Shown here piece after piece: positions 54,123-63,366 of a DNA stretch of 64,000 bases. The position numbers and the translations under genes are program-made. Each line of letters opens with the position of its first letter. The stretch's first letter is position 1. The stretch covers positions 21,509 to 85,508 of the forward strand of contig JAIBBK010000013.1 in NCBI GenBank assembly GCA_019694675.1, in the 5' to 3' direction. This DNA is from Ignavibacteria bacterium (GTDB taxonomy: Bacteria; Bacteroidota; Ignavibacteria; Tepidaquicellales; Tepidaquicellaceae). A model generated the notes under the pieces. That model searched no databases and had not been told where the DNA came from. It saw nothing but the letters and a program-made list of their open reading frames with translations.

Positions 54123-56513
54123 CTACTTTACAAGCAACATCTTTTTGATCTGAGAGAAATTTCCCGATTCCAGCCTGTAGTAATAAACACCGCTTGAAAG
54201 TCCCCTGAAGTCGTTCGCATCAAATTCCACGGAATGGTTCCCTTTCATTTTGCTGCCGTTCACAAGCACTGCCACTTGTCTGCCTACAGCATCATACACA
54301 TTCAGCTTCACTCTGCCGTCAGCCGGAACAGTATATCGTATAATGGTAACCGGGTTGAAGGGGTTTGGGTAGTTCTGTTCAAGAGTAAATGAAAGCTCCT
54401 CTGTACTGTAGTTTGATACACCTGTTGCAGAACCGAACGGGAAGTTCGTTGAAAACGGCCTTGTTGTATAATAAGCCTGCACCTGATTAGTATCCGTTAT
54501 GCCAAGGCTTATGTTCTGGCCTGAAGCCGATGCAGTGGTCCTTGCCGCGAGTATAAGAGTTCTGGATGTATCAAGGAATTTGAATTTCAGAGAATCAAAA
54601 GTGACCGGTCCGTTTGCAAAAGGGTTGCTTCTCAGCCTTATGTCTCCAGCACTTACAATATTGTTTCTGTCCTTGTCCCAGTAAAGGTCGAATGACACAA
54701 CATGCGAATTGGTGGCATTCGTGGACATTCCGAATGTGATCAGCCTGAGCGAACCAACACCCGGATTCACATTGGTGACGATCCTGATCCCGGCAAGTTC
54801 CCTTGCCGTGTCTCCTGCAACAAGCGTATTGTTCATCTGCATGTTGCTTCCGCCGTTAATTCCTTCAAGGGTGAACTTCGGAGATGTAGTTGCGGCAAGC
54901 GCATCAATCCTTCCCGTTCCGTATCTCGGATCTTTTCCGGGCGTTCCCTTTTCCACCGAAGTGAGCTCGATCACTTTGCTTACATCCTGCGGGAGCATTT
55001 CCGGATTAATGGAAAGCATCAGCGCCACACAGCCTGCAGTATGCGGAGTTGCCGAGGATGTTCCGCTGAATGACTGATATCCCGTTCCCGATCCGGCGGT
55101 TGAAGTTGAACCGTTACCCGGTGCAGAAATATCCGGCTTAAGGAGACCCATTGAGTCAGGCACTTCCACAGGTGCAACTCTGCTGTAAGGATAGTCCTTG
55201 TGATTTGGATCCGTCGTATATGTGTAAGTACCCCAAAGATCCCAGTTGCCCCATGTTGCCGGCCCGGAAGGGGATGAAGTGGCGATCACGTCAGTTTGGC
55301 AAACCACATTACCTACACCGATCACACCGCTTACATTTCCTCTTTTAAGCTGTTCGGGATGGAGCCAAGGCGGAGGACAGTTTCCTGCAGTTGAAATGTT
55401 CAGAGGCACCGGCGCGCTGGAACTTCCGCCGTCGTTGCTTGTTGAGTTTGTATGAACCATACCTCCGGCAAGCGACATGTCTGTCACCAGTCTCATTTGC
55501 GAGTAGTTGGGTTTGGGACTGAAATACCACTTCCAGCTGAGAGAACTTGTAGTTACATCAGCTCCCATCTGAAACGCATACTGAAAAGCAAGGTACTGCG
55601 CGGCTTCGCCGCTTCCGTTTCTCATCGGAATTCCCTTTGCTTCAGGGGCGACGCCTGTTGTTGTACCACCTGTTCCGTCACCTACAACATGCCCCATGGT
55701 AGCCGATCCGTGAGATGCAGCAGTTACATTGTAGTTGTTGGTTGTGAAATCCCAGCCGATGAGGTCATCAACTTTTCCGTTCCCGTCATCATCCACATTG
55801 TTCAGATCTCCTGCATCAAAACTTGAACCGGTTCCCGTCACGATCTCAATAGTCTTTCCGTTATTGTTTGCATCTTCTCCGAGATTCTGCCACATGTTCT
55901 TTACAAGGTCAGGATGCCTCCAGTAAAAGCCGTCATCGGCATTTGCAACTATCACACCCCTTCCCTTATTTCCCAACGCCCAAACCTGATCCGCTTTCAT
56001 CAGCACTACTCCAGGCTCGGGTGCAGACACAGGATTATCCGGCAAAGCTTCAATGAACGGAGGAGTCGGTTGTTTTGAATCATGCAACATCTCGGAAGGA
56101 AACTGCGGATCATAACAGACCAGCCTGACATTGTCGAATTGCGCGAGGGAATTTATTATCTCTGCGCTTGCGCTCAGTACCAGAGAATTCGTGATCCAAA
56201 GCACATCGTAGCTCAAGATCGCTCCGTCTGCCACTTTGCCGTCAAGAAATTGCCTGACATTCCTCTGGTAATTTTCAGAGAAATTCATGAGCCGGTTTAC
56301 AACTATCTCCCTTCTCTCCTTCCTTGGAGTGTCGTATGATATATCGGAAAAGTCGTCAAGCGTCAGATGGTCATTGAAAAGTACATATATTGTGATCGGT
56401 GAATTCTCAGGAGCGGAATCAATTCGCCTTTGAAGCTCCTCATGGATCTTCGGATTGCCTGCAAAAAGCGGCAAGGCCATGAACGTTATTAAGAGCAGTG
56501 TGAGTGATTTCAT
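54123..56513 (-). CDS. Secreted subtilisin-like serine peptidase (S8) with type IX sorting domain
   Basis: This 796-aa protease has a signal peptide (MKSLTLLLITFMALPLFAG) and an inhibitor-like propeptide of about 120 residues (ITIYVLFNDHLTLDDFSDIS). The S8 catalytic triad is visible as Asp193 in VANADDGF, His268 in ASHGSATMGH and Ser486 in SGTSSATPHTAG. A beta-sandwich follows, then the Por domain (NYPNPFNPVTIIRYT to KKMLLVK). An acidic N/D-rich loop (NNVDDDGNGKVDD) may bind calcium. Expected to be an extracellular or surface protease, probably for nutrition. Confidence 0.95.
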   Translation of the reverse strand: MKSLTLLLITFMALPLFAGNPKIHEELQRRIDSAPENSPITIYVLFNDHLTLDDFSDISYDTPRKERREIVVNRLMNFSENYQRNVRQFLDGKVADGAILSYDVLWITNSLVLSASAEIINSLAQFDNVRLVCYDPQFPSEMLHDSKQPTPPFIEALPDNPVSAPEPGVVLMKADQVWALGNKGRGVIVANADDGFYWRHPDLVKNMWQNLGEDANNNGKTIEIVTGTGSSFDAGDLNNVDDDGNGKVDDLIGWDFTTNNYNVTAASHGSATMGHVVGDGTGGTTTGVAPEAKGIPMRNGSGEAAQYLAFQYAFQMGADVTTSSLSWKWYFSPKPNYSQMRLVTDMSLAGGMVHTNSTSNDGGSSSAPVPLNISTAGNCPPPWLHPEQLKRGNVSGVIGVGNVVCQTDVIATSSPSGPATWGNWDLWGTYTYTTDPNHKDYPYSRVAPVEVPDSMGLLKPDISAPGNGSTSTAGSGTGYQSFSGTSSATPHTAGCVALMLSINPEMLPQDVSKVIELTSVEKGTPGKDPRYGTGRIDALAATTSPKFTLEGINGGSNMQMNNTLVAGDTARELAGIRIVTNVNPGVGSLRLITFGMSTNATNSHVVSFDLYWDKDRNNIVSAGDIRLRSNPFANGPVTFDSLKFKFLDTSRTLILAARTTASASGQNISLGITDTNQVQAYYTTRPFSTNFPFGSATGVSNYSTEELSFTLEQNYPNPFNPVTIIRYTVPADGRVKLNVYDAVGRQVAVLVNGSKMKGNHSVEFDANDFRGLSSGVYYYRLESGNFSQIKKMLLVK

Positions 56514-56571
56514 TTTGGTAATGATTTTTGGGAAAGGTTGTTGTTGAAAGCTCTTTTTTCAAGGGCAAAAG

Positions 56572-56603
56572 TTTGGGAAATGTACGGGAATGCTCTACAT
56601 TGA
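56572..56603 (+). promoter_or_regulatory. Possible Bacteroidota-type promoter before the barrel protein gene
   Basis: TTTG at 56572-56575, 20 nt, then TACATTGA at 56596-56603, which resembles TAnnTTTG but lacks one T. It would leave a leader of about 80 nt before the ATG at 56694. Confidence 0.3.
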
Positions 56604-56693
56604 AATTACTTTCACAATGAACTAAGTTGCTAGCTTCCTGACTCATCTCAATCATTTATCGCAAACATTTACAAACTCAAACCCGCGGCAAGG

Positions 56694-57356
56694 ATGACCA
56701 AATGGTTAGTAACAGCTGTCCTTTTGATGCTCGGCTCGTTTAACGGCGCGGCAACGGCACAGTGGAAGATCAGTGCGATCGGGGGGTACGGTTTTGACGA
56801 CAAAATGAACTTCAACACAACTGACGGCAGATACTTCAATGCGAAGATAAAGAGTTCCGCATTGTGGGGCGGCGGCGTTGAGTATGTGCTGAAGAACAAC
56901 TACGGGCTTGAACTCTTGTATATGCGTGAAGATACTGAAGTCCCGGTTGATTATTCATACGGCTCTGAGCTTGGCGATTCCAACACAACCCGGAGAATAG
57001 GGATCAATTATATATTGCTTGCCGGGAACGGATATACCAGCATTGCTGATTCGCCTGTTCAGCCGTTCGGCAGCGTACTGCTTGGCATCGCGCTCTTCAG
57101 CAACAAAAATGCGGCTGAAGGCTCACCTTCTTCCTCAACCAAGTTTGCATTCGGAGTGAGAGGCGGCCTGGACATTTCCGCCACAAACGAACTGGGGTTC
57201 AAAGTGATGGCACAACTGATCAGCGCCACGCAGGCATTTGAAGGAGAATTCTATCTCGGCAACGGAGCCGCGGAATACGGACTTGATCCTGAAACAAATA
57301 TGCTGCAGTTCGGAATTTCGGCAGGAGTAACATACAGGATAGGATTCGGCAAGTGA
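56694..57356 (+). CDS. Outer-membrane beta-barrel protein (OmpW/opacity-type)
   Basis: This 220-aa protein has a signal peptide (MTKWLVTAVLLMLGSFNGAATA) followed by alternating beta strands (WKISAIGGYGFDD, SALWGGGVEYVLKNNYGLEL, FGSVLLGIALFSN, FAFGVRGGLDI) and a C-terminal strand YRIGFGK. Its size fits an eight-stranded porin-like or OMP_b-brl barrel. Ligand specificity cannot be read from sequence. Divergent from the subtilase gene and convergent with the metallo-hydrolase gene. Confidence 0.8.
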   Translation: MTKWLVTAVLLMLGSFNGAATAQWKISAIGGYGFDDKMNFNTTDGRYFNAKIKSSALWGGGVEYVLKNNYGLELLYMREDTEVPVDYSYGSELGDSNTTRRIGINYILLAGNGYTSIADSPVQPFGSVLLGIALFSNKNAAEGSPSSSTKFAFGVRGGLDISATNELGFKVMAQLISATQAFEGEFYLGNGAAEYGLDPETNMLQFGISAGVTYRIGFGK

Positions 57357-57386
57357 ACTCACGGGCTGTTTGATGAGAACCTGATA

Positions 57387-58382
57387 CTACTTTCCGGCTT
57401 CACGGGAAGAATAAGTGTCTGTAAGGAACAATTGCTCACCCAGCTTCATGATCTTCACCCTCTTCCTGTAATGCTCATCCTGCCTGAGCATTCTCTCAAG
57501 CACGGGATACTGCGCCCTGGGATCTGTGAACGTTCCAAAATGAACAGGTATTGTCATTAATGCCTTGGTATCATCCAGTATCTTAAGCACTCCTTTCGGG
57601 AACAGGTGTGCATTTCCCTGATTCACTTCTTCACAGTCTTTGCAGTAGATTATTGAAATGACTTCCAGATCGATCTTATAATTTTCCCCCAGGTACGTGA
57701 AGAATCTCTTGTTGTAGGATGTATCGCCCGAGAAGTAGACAGTCTTGCCGTTGTACTTTATGATGTATCCTGTTGCTCCCTTCTTTTCCCAAAGCTTGCC
57801 ATCAACACCGTATCTGCCGCCCCAGTGATACGCTTTCACAGTAGTTATCTCAACCCCGTTTATCACCTTCGTCTCTCCTGTGTACTTTCCCTTTCTGCCG
57901 GAAGCCGTTTTCATTCTTACAAACTTCAGATCGTAATCAGGAAGAAACTCCTCAACACCTTCCGGAAAAATAAGCGGCGTTCCGGGGAATCTTTCTTCAA
58001 CAGCAGATAACGACGACAGATTGAGATGATCCATGTGGGAATGGGAAATGAGGACAAGGTCGCACTTCTTGAGATCATCCGGATCCAGTCCCGGTTCCAC
58101 ATATCTTCTGAGGACCTGTGCAACGCTGTTTGAAAAGAGCGGGTCAATCAGAATTGCCTTGTCGTCAATCTGTATAAGCACGCTCGCATGCCCTATCCAA
58201 AGCACGGAAAGAACGGAACTGTCGCGGAGCGGATCAGTGACTTTTCCGGAGATCTTCTGCGGCGGACGGAAATTTCTTTCTGCATTGTCCGTAAAATCGT
58301 AGAGCGATTTGCATGAGCAAAGCATCGCAGCAAGTAAGACGCATACAAACAACGGAAGTCCGGACTTCAATTCAGAATTCAT
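57387..58382 (-). CDS. Lipoprotein metallo-beta-lactamase-fold hydrolase (NAPE-PLD-like)
   Basis: 331 aa from the ATG at 58382, two nt downstream of the preceding stop. An ATG at 58403 would overlap that gene by 19 nt and is less likely. The N-terminus is a lipoprotein signal (MNSELKSGLPLFVCVLLAAM followed by LCSC). The MBL core has WIGHASVLIQI, the zinc motif HSHMDH, YHWGGRYG, FSGDTSYN and IPVHFGTF, all typical of the NAPE-PLD/UlaG branch of hydrolases acting on phosphodiester or lactone bonds. Substrate unknown; the lipoprotein signal implies membrane anchoring outside the cytoplasm. Confidence 0.9.
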   Translation of the reverse strand: MNSELKSGLPLFVCVLLAAMLCSCKSLYDFTDNAERNFRPPQKISGKVTDPLRDSSVLSVLWIGHASVLIQIDDKAILIDPLFSNSVAQVLRRYVEPGLDPDDLKKCDLVLISHSHMDHLNLSSLSAVEERFPGTPLIFPEGVEEFLPDYDLKFVRMKTASGRKGKYTGETKVINGVEITTVKAYHWGGRYGVDGKLWEKKGATGYIIKYNGKTVYFSGDTSYNKRFFTYLGENYKIDLEVISIIYCKDCEEVNQGNAHLFPKGVLKILDDTKALMTIPVHFGTFTDPRAQYPVLERMLRQDEHYRKRVKIMKLGEQLFLTDTYSSREAGK

Positions 58383-58384
58383 CG

Positions 58385-58981
58385 TCAATAGTACTTTAGC
58401 CATACTCCGAAGTCATACTTGCTTTGCGAGCTGAAGTTGTAACTGAACTGAAAGCCAAGTGTTCCCCAGAGCGTGTATGTCCCGAGTTCAGCAGAATAGC
58501 TTCCGTCCTGACCGCCGCTCTTATTATTATAGAACCTGTATTTCCCGCCAAAAGAAAAAGCGAGGTACTCACCGTGCTCAATTGCCGGGATGTAACATCT
58601 CAATCCGGCAGAAAGCACAAACCTCCCCTGGTCAGAGTACCTGAAAGGGCCTGCAGCCCATTCGGGCATAACAGTGAGCTCCGCAGAGCCTCCGTATCTT
58701 CTGACAGGATTGACCTTAAAGAACTGAACAGGAGACACAAGAGGATTTGAATTGAAAGAATAATTCAGCGGTGAGATGTTCCAGCGCATTGCGAACTGCA
58801 GACGTGAAGCTGACTCATTGCCGTCATAGACAAACACAGGTGAAGGTACAGTCTGCATTAGCGCCCAAGTACCGTATTCAAACAATACTCCCGGATCATC
58901 ATCCTGTGCATGAAGCGCTCCTGTTACATCTGACATAACAAGAACGGCAACAGCAATAACTGTCAAAGAAATCTGCTTCAT
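58385..58981 (-). CDS. Exported hypothetical protein, likely outer-membrane beta-rich protein
   Basis: This 198-aa protein has a signal peptide (MKQISLTVIAVAVLVMSDVT to HAQ). The mature part has amphipathic, aromatic strands (LQFAMRWNISPLNYSFNSNP, RFVLSAGLRCYIPAI, YLAFSFGGKYRFYNN, LWGTLGFQFSYNFSSQSKYD) and ends in an aromatic residue (WLKYY), a common feature of outer-membrane barrels. No family is recognised. The lipoprotein hydrolase gene starts 2 nt after its stop, so the two are cotranscribed and may work together at the outer membrane. Confidence 0.75.
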   Translation of the reverse strand: MKQISLTVIAVAVLVMSDVTGALHAQDDDPGVLFEYGTWALMQTVPSPVFVYDGNESASRLQFAMRWNISPLNYSFNSNPLVSPVQFFKVNPVRRYGGSAELTVMPEWAAGPFRYSDQGRFVLSAGLRCYIPAIEHGEYLAFSFGGKYRFYNNKSGGQDGSYSAELGTYTLWGTLGFQFSYNFSSQSKYDFGVWLKYY

Positions 58982-59120
58982 TTATGTAAACAACGGATCA
59001 TTGCAATTCTGAAAATAGCGTTGGCCTGACGACATACGGCCACTTCATAATGTATTCAGGCCTGGAACTTCAAATCGAATATGCAAGGCACATCCTCACG
59101 CATCAGCCGGCGCCTCAAAA

Positions 59121-59480
59121 CTACCTGTCAAAACCGGCGTGATCTGTCATGACCTTAGCTCCCGCCCCGCTGAGCGCTTTCTTCATCTGATCGCTGATGT
59201 CACCGAATGCAACGAACTTTTTGATCTCAAGGAAGCTCATGAATCTGCCTGCAAAATTTTTGACAAAATTCCCCATGTGAACAAGCGCGGCATCAGAATC
59301 GGCATATCTCTCGTACAGATACAGGTAAGATTCATCGTCGTTAAAATTCCAGTTGTAGTTGATTGCTCCGGGTTCGCTTGCTTTTGTTGCATCTACCATC
59401 TCTGTGATCAGACCTTTCAGATCTTCGAGCTTGCCTTCTCTTACAGACGCTTCTATGATCCAGTGTACGTTCTTTGACAT
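59121..59480 (-). CDS. ABM-family (quinol monooxygenase-like) protein
   Basis: This 119-aa protein of the antibiotic-biosynthesis-monooxygenase fold has VHWIIEASVREGKLEDLKGL, EPGAINYNWNFNDDESYLYL, ERYADSDAALVHMGNF and a C-terminal segment ending FGDISDQMKKAL. The ISDQMKKAL tail is typical of small ABM proteins. Catalytic function as a cofactor-free quinol monooxygenase is possible but unproven. Single gene, divergent from the DUF202 gene. Confidence 0.85.
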   Translation of the reverse strand: MSKNVHWIIEASVREGKLEDLKGLITEMVDATKASEPGAINYNWNFNDDESYLYLYERYADSDAALVHMGNFVKNFAGRFMSFLEIKKFVAFGDISDQMKKALSGAGAKVMTDHAGFDR

Positions 59481-59680
59481 AATGGAATGTGAAATTAGTT
59501 TGGTTTCAATGTTTTCATATTAGCAATTATGACTAAAACATTAAACAGACATCCAACGGCGTACAAAGATCACTAAAAAACTAAGCGGCCACATGAAAAG
59601 GAAAGTGCTTTGGATTCGGGTTACTTAATGAGTTATACTTTTTCATTCATATTCATATCTTGCTGAAAATAACACTTCGC

Positions 59681-60070
59681 ATGAAAGACGCAAACGAACT
59701 TGCTGCAGAAAGGACTGACCTTGCTTATGAAAGAACGGCTCTGGCAAACGACAGAACCCTTATGGCATGGATCAGGACAGCTGTTTCGCTTGTCTCATTT
59801 GGTTTTACACTTTACAAGTTTCTTCACGAGTTCAGGGAAGCAGAACACCTTGAAAGGTCGGACAGTGTCTTTACGCCCCGCATAGTTGGAATGGTGCTGA
59901 TTGCTCTTGGATTTCTGGGACTGCTGTTCGCTTACTTTCAGTACCGCCTTGACATGAAACGCTTGTCTTCCTATGCAAATGAACTGCCCAAATCTTTCAC
60001 TCCGTATTTTGCGATACTGATTCTTTTGTTTTCGATGATGCTGTTCTTTGCGGCAATGTTCAGGTACTGA
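59681..60070 (+). CDS. DUF202 (YidH-type) membrane protein
   Basis: 129 aa from the ATG at 59681; a TTG at 59660 would add seven residues. The DUF202 signature ERTDLAYERTALANDRTLMA followed by WIRTAVSLVSFGFTL is complete, and three hydrophobic helices follow (the last IAILLFSMMLFFA-like region lies at the C-terminus). The family is inner-membrane and uncharacterised. Upstream at 59609-59643 a TTTG and a TATACTTTTT could form a promoter. Confidence 0.9.
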   Translation: MKDANELAAERTDLAYERTALANDRTLMAWIRTAVSLVSFGFTLYKFLHEFREAEHLERSDSVFTPRIVGMVLIALGFLGLLFAYFQYRLDMKRLSSYANELPKSFTPYFAILILLFSMMLFFAAMFRY

Positions 60071-60223
60071 GTTATGACTTTAGAAGAGCACTCCGCGGGC
60101 TAGCATTGATACTCAGTCTGCCGGATCCTTCGGAATGAATTGGACCCGTTTGTTTGACGGATTGATCCGCAGATGACTGCTTTCGCAAACCGCAGTATTG
60201 CAATAAAACAAAATCCCATAATC

Positions 60224-60808
60224 ATGAAGACGTTCGGTTCATTCAAGGATATACTGCTAAGAGGCCTGTATGCACTGATACCCATACTAATATGCGTTTA
60301 CCTGCTGATCGGACTGTTTGAGAATATGCGAAGCCTTTCCGAAAGCATAATGATGCTTTTGCCTCATCAGTACGATTTTGTGAAATCATTTCCCGGTCTG
60401 GCCGCTATATTGCTTATCACAATATTGGTCTATGTTCTCGGAATACTTTTCACAAAGACAAAAGTGGGCAGAGGCATATTCCAGGTATTCGAGAATCTCA
60501 TACCCGGATATCAGCTCTTCAAGAGCCTGCTTGCAGACAAAGTTGAAAAGACAGGCGACAATCTCAAGCCATGCATCGTGAAATATGACGACAGCTGGTC
60601 TATCGGCTATGAAGTGGAGTCACTCGACAACGGAATGGTTGTAGTATTCTTGCCGGGATCACCTTCAATTGCAAGCGGAAGCGTGCAGATCCTGAAGCGC
60701 GAATCAATTCAAAGGCTTGATCTGAGCAAGCGGGATGCCGCTACATGCCTGACTCAGTTCGGAATTGGCTCCGCGGCGAAACTCAATGGCAGATTTGACT
60801 CAAAATGA
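60224..60808 (+). CDS. DUF502 membrane protein
   Basis: 194 aa from the ATG at 60224; an upstream ATG at 60173 lacks any supporting feature. It shows the DUF502 pattern: two N-terminal membrane helices (GLYALIPILICVYLLIGLF and FPGLAAILLITILVYVLGIL), then FENLIPGYQLFKSLLADKV and a soluble C-terminal domain with YDDSWSIGYEVES and FLPGSPSIASGSVQIL. The function of DUF502 in bacteria is unknown. Preceded on the same strand by DUF202, 153 nt away. Confidence 0.9.
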   Translation: MKTFGSFKDILLRGLYALIPILICVYLLIGLFENMRSLSESIMMLLPHQYDFVKSFPGLAAILLITILVYVLGILFTKTKVGRGIFQVFENLIPGYQLFKSLLADKVEKTGDNLKPCIVKYDDSWSIGYEVESLDNGMVVVFLPGSPSIASGSVQILKRESIQRLDLSKRDAATCLTQFGIGSAAKLNGRFDSK

Positions 60809-60864
60809 CTGTCAGCATTACGCGTACGGAGTCTGAATCATCAGTTTCCCCCGGTTGATGTTTA

Positions 60865-60889
60865 ATGACGGAAGCACACATTCCGTCAT
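60865..60889. repeat. Perfect 9-bp inverted repeat downstream of the DUF502 gene
   Basis: ATGACGGAA at 60865-60873 and TTCCGTCAT at 60881-60889 enclose a 7-nt loop. No T tract follows, so it is either a weak terminator for the DUF502 gene or an operator in the 250-nt gap before 61063. Confidence 0.5.
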
Positions 60890-60999
60890 CTGATCAGGAT
60901 ACATCTTCTTCTGCATACCTGCCACACAGTCTTTTCATTCTCATATGCTCCCGGGCTCTTCAGTTGGGAGGAATGCCGCAAAAGGGCAGGCCAATCTCG

Positions 61000-61031
61000 T
61001 TTGATATGCTCTGACATATTGTATACATTTG
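61000..61031 (+). promoter_or_regulatory. Bacteroidota-type promoter of the dockerin-tailed secreted protein
   Basis: TTTG at 61000-61003, exactly 20 nt, then TACATTTG at 61024-61031: a full match to both the -33 and -7 Bacteroidota consensus elements. Transcription would start near 61038, about 25 nt before the ATG at 61063. This is the best promoter seen in the window. Confidence 0.7.
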
Positions 61032-61062
61032 CAAAATCATTTCCCAACCAAACATCACTTCA

Positions 61063-63033
61063 ATGCAATTCAAATTTAAGACCTGTCTTGCAGTTGGATT
61101 TCTTCTTTTGTCAGCTGCGTTCTCATACTCACAGTGGACAAGCAATACTGGAGTCAATAATGCAGTTTCCGACACAACTGGAGATCAGGCAACTCCAAAG
61201 ATCTCAGCGACATCAGACGGCGGCTGTTATATAATGTGGTTCGACAACCGAAGTTCCAACTATGCAGTATATCTGCAAAAGTATGATGCAGCCGGCAACA
61301 AGCTGTTCGGAAGCCAGGGACTGCTCATCAGCAACAATACTCAGAATTCTTCCCTTCAGGACTTTAACATCACAACAGACGCCTCAGATAACGCAGTGCT
61401 CGTATTCACCGACAGGAGAAACGGAACCATCCTTAATCCTTTCGCTTATCTGATAAGCCCGAACGGAACTTTCCTTTGGGGAGCAAATGGAGTTTCACTG
61501 ACAGACTCAACAACTGTTTCACAGAATATTCCGGTTGTAACCGCGACATCCGACGGCAATTATGTTTTCGCATGGGTTTATATAAACGGCAGATCGCAGA
61601 TCGCAATGCAGAAGCTGAATGCAGCCGGTGTGCCGCAGTGGGGCCCGGCTCCAAAGAAGATCCAAAGCGGTACGACATTTCAGTACAATTATCCGAAGCT
61701 GACAAGGTCAGACAACGGCAGTATCATCATGATCTGGGATTCTTACACGGGCAACCTCGTAACAACTTCAAACATAAAGATACTGATCCAAAAGTTTGAT
61801 CCTTCGGGTTCAATTCAGTGGTCCAATCCGCAGGATACGGTTCAGAACATCGGACGCGTGTCCGGCATTTCATATCAGCCGTATCTTGTTTCCGACGGCA
61901 ATAACGGATGCGTTATAAGCTGGCAGGAAGACAGAAATGCCGACAACAGGGCGAATGTTTATGTGCAGAGATACAGTTCATCAGGCTCATATTACTTTCC
62001 AAAGAACGGATCCGAAGGCTCGCTTGATTACGCAAGCCAGCACTTTCAGCCGACAGCTTCATACGTATCTTCTTCAGGAGATACATACATGTTCTGGACA
62101 GTTACAAACGGCGGGCAGACTGTTGTGGGCGGACTCTACGGACAGAGATTTGATGCCTCTGGAAACAGGCAGTGGACCGACAATGCAAAGGAGTTCAAAG
62201 GACTGGACAACAATCAGCTCAGCTTCATTTCCACATTCACAAGGGATACAAATGTTGTTGTCACATACACAGAGGCGATCTTCGGTTCTGCAAATGCCAA
62301 TGTAAAAGCTCTGCGAACAGGGCCTTCATCAGTGTTTCACTGGAGCGGCAACATCGTTACCGCGAGTTCTTATCTCAGCGGCAAGATCCGTAAACAGGCT
62401 ATGCTTGACCCCGTTTACGGAAACTCAATAATGACCTGGAGCGATAATCGTTCGGGAAACGGAGACATCTATGCGCAGATGATCAAATTTAACGGTGAAG
62501 CGGGAGTCTGTTCTGTAAGTCTTAAGGCGGGAATTGAAGGATTCTGGAACGGTTCGGTTCAGGTGAGCGATACAGTAACATGCGTGCTCAGAAATTCCAC
62601 ATCGCCTTACAACATAGTGGAAAGTTCCCGCACTGTTCTCAATTCAAACGGTGAAGGTGTTGTGTCTTTTCCGTCAGCACCTGCAGGATCGTATTACCTG
62701 GTTGCAGTTCACAGGAATTCGATAGAAACCTGGAGCGGGCTTCCCGTTACGCTTGTAAAGGGAAGCAATTCGTATGACTTTACTTCAGCGGCATCTCAGG
62801 CTTACGGAAACAATCAAACGCTGAAGTCAGGGCGCTACTGCATATACAGCGGTGATGTGAATCAGGACGGAGCCGTTGACGGTGCAGACGGCGGACTTAC
62901 GGACAATGATGCATTCAATTTTGTTACCGGCTATGTTGCAACTGATGTGAACGGTGACAACTCAACAGACGCGTCAGACCTGGCAATAGTTGACAACAAT
63001 GCATTCAACTTTGTAGGAGTATCAAGGCCGTAA
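61063..63033 (+). CDS. Secreted hypothetical protein with C-terminal dockerin-type module
   Basis: This 656-aa exported protein has a signal peptide (MQFKFKTCLAVGFLLLSAAF to YSQ). The main region (about 25-480) is a beta-rich repeat, probably a propeller, with recurring ATSDG(G/N), MWFDNRSSNYAVYLQKYDAA, TDRRNG, WQEDRN and WSDNRSGNGDIYAQM units. The last about 190 residues are the same module found on the GH18 protein at 217-1824: IEGFW, HRNSIETWS, DFTSAASQAYGNN, then two loops, DVNQDGAVDGAD and DVNGDNSTDASD. There is no Por sorting domain. Function unknown; a secreted binding or degradative component is likely. Confidence 0.85.
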   Translation: MQFKFKTCLAVGFLLLSAAFSYSQWTSNTGVNNAVSDTTGDQATPKISATSDGGCYIMWFDNRSSNYAVYLQKYDAAGNKLFGSQGLLISNNTQNSSLQDFNITTDASDNAVLVFTDRRNGTILNPFAYLISPNGTFLWGANGVSLTDSTTVSQNIPVVTATSDGNYVFAWVYINGRSQIAMQKLNAAGVPQWGPAPKKIQSGTTFQYNYPKLTRSDNGSIIMIWDSYTGNLVTTSNIKILIQKFDPSGSIQWSNPQDTVQNIGRVSGISYQPYLVSDGNNGCVISWQEDRNADNRANVYVQRYSSSGSYYFPKNGSEGSLDYASQHFQPTASYVSSSGDTYMFWTVTNGGQTVVGGLYGQRFDASGNRQWTDNAKEFKGLDNNQLSFISTFTRDTNVVVTYTEAIFGSANANVKALRTGPSSVFHWSGNIVTASSYLSGKIRKQAMLDPVYGNSIMTWSDNRSGNGDIYAQMIKFNGEAGVCSVSLKAGIEGFWNGSVQVSDTVTCVLRNSTSPYNIVESSRTVLNSNGEGVVSFPSAPAGSYYLVAVHRNSIETWSGLPVTLVKGSNSYDFTSAASQAYGNNQTLKSGRYCIYSGDVNQDGAVDGADGGLTDNDAFNFVTGYVATDVNGDNSTDASDLAIVDNNAFNFVGVSRP

Positions 63034-63058
63034 GCACAGGAATTCCGGTAAAAAATTG

Positions 63059-63088
63059 AACCGGTTTCTGTTTGACCGGTGATTTTTC
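63059..63088 (+). terminator. Weak hairpin terminator candidate
   Basis: ACCGGT at 63060-63065 pairs with ACCGGT at 63075-63080 (self-complementary 6-bp arms, 9-nt loop), followed by GATTTTTC. It lies 26 nt after the stop of the dockerin-tailed gene. Confidence 0.45.
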
Positions 63089-63180
63089 ACTCTCCGGATT
63101 CGGTGATTACAGGTGCGTGGAGTAATACTGTTGAAAGGCCCGGGACGGAACATCTCCCGGACAAGATTTGATATGATATG

Positions 63181-63223
63181 AAACGGACAACCCTTTAAGC
63201 AGAGGTTGTCCGTTTTATTTTTT
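63181..63223 (+). terminator. Strong intrinsic terminator
   Basis: AAACGGACAACC (63181-63192) pairs perfectly with GGTTGTCCGTTT (63204-63215) around an 11-nt loop, followed by a T-rich run to 63223. It lies 150 nt beyond the stop at 63033. The 63034-63366 interval otherwise shows no gene. Confidence 0.85.
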
Positions 63224-63366
63224 AGCACAGTTGTGATCCGACTGATACGATCAGCTCAATTCAATGCAGGGCGCGATATCAGATATTTTTCGCATTGACT
63301 TCCTGAGCGGTGATGATGCATACACACTCTCAATGTTCCGGCCGGGGCCTGTGTAATTCCATAAGG

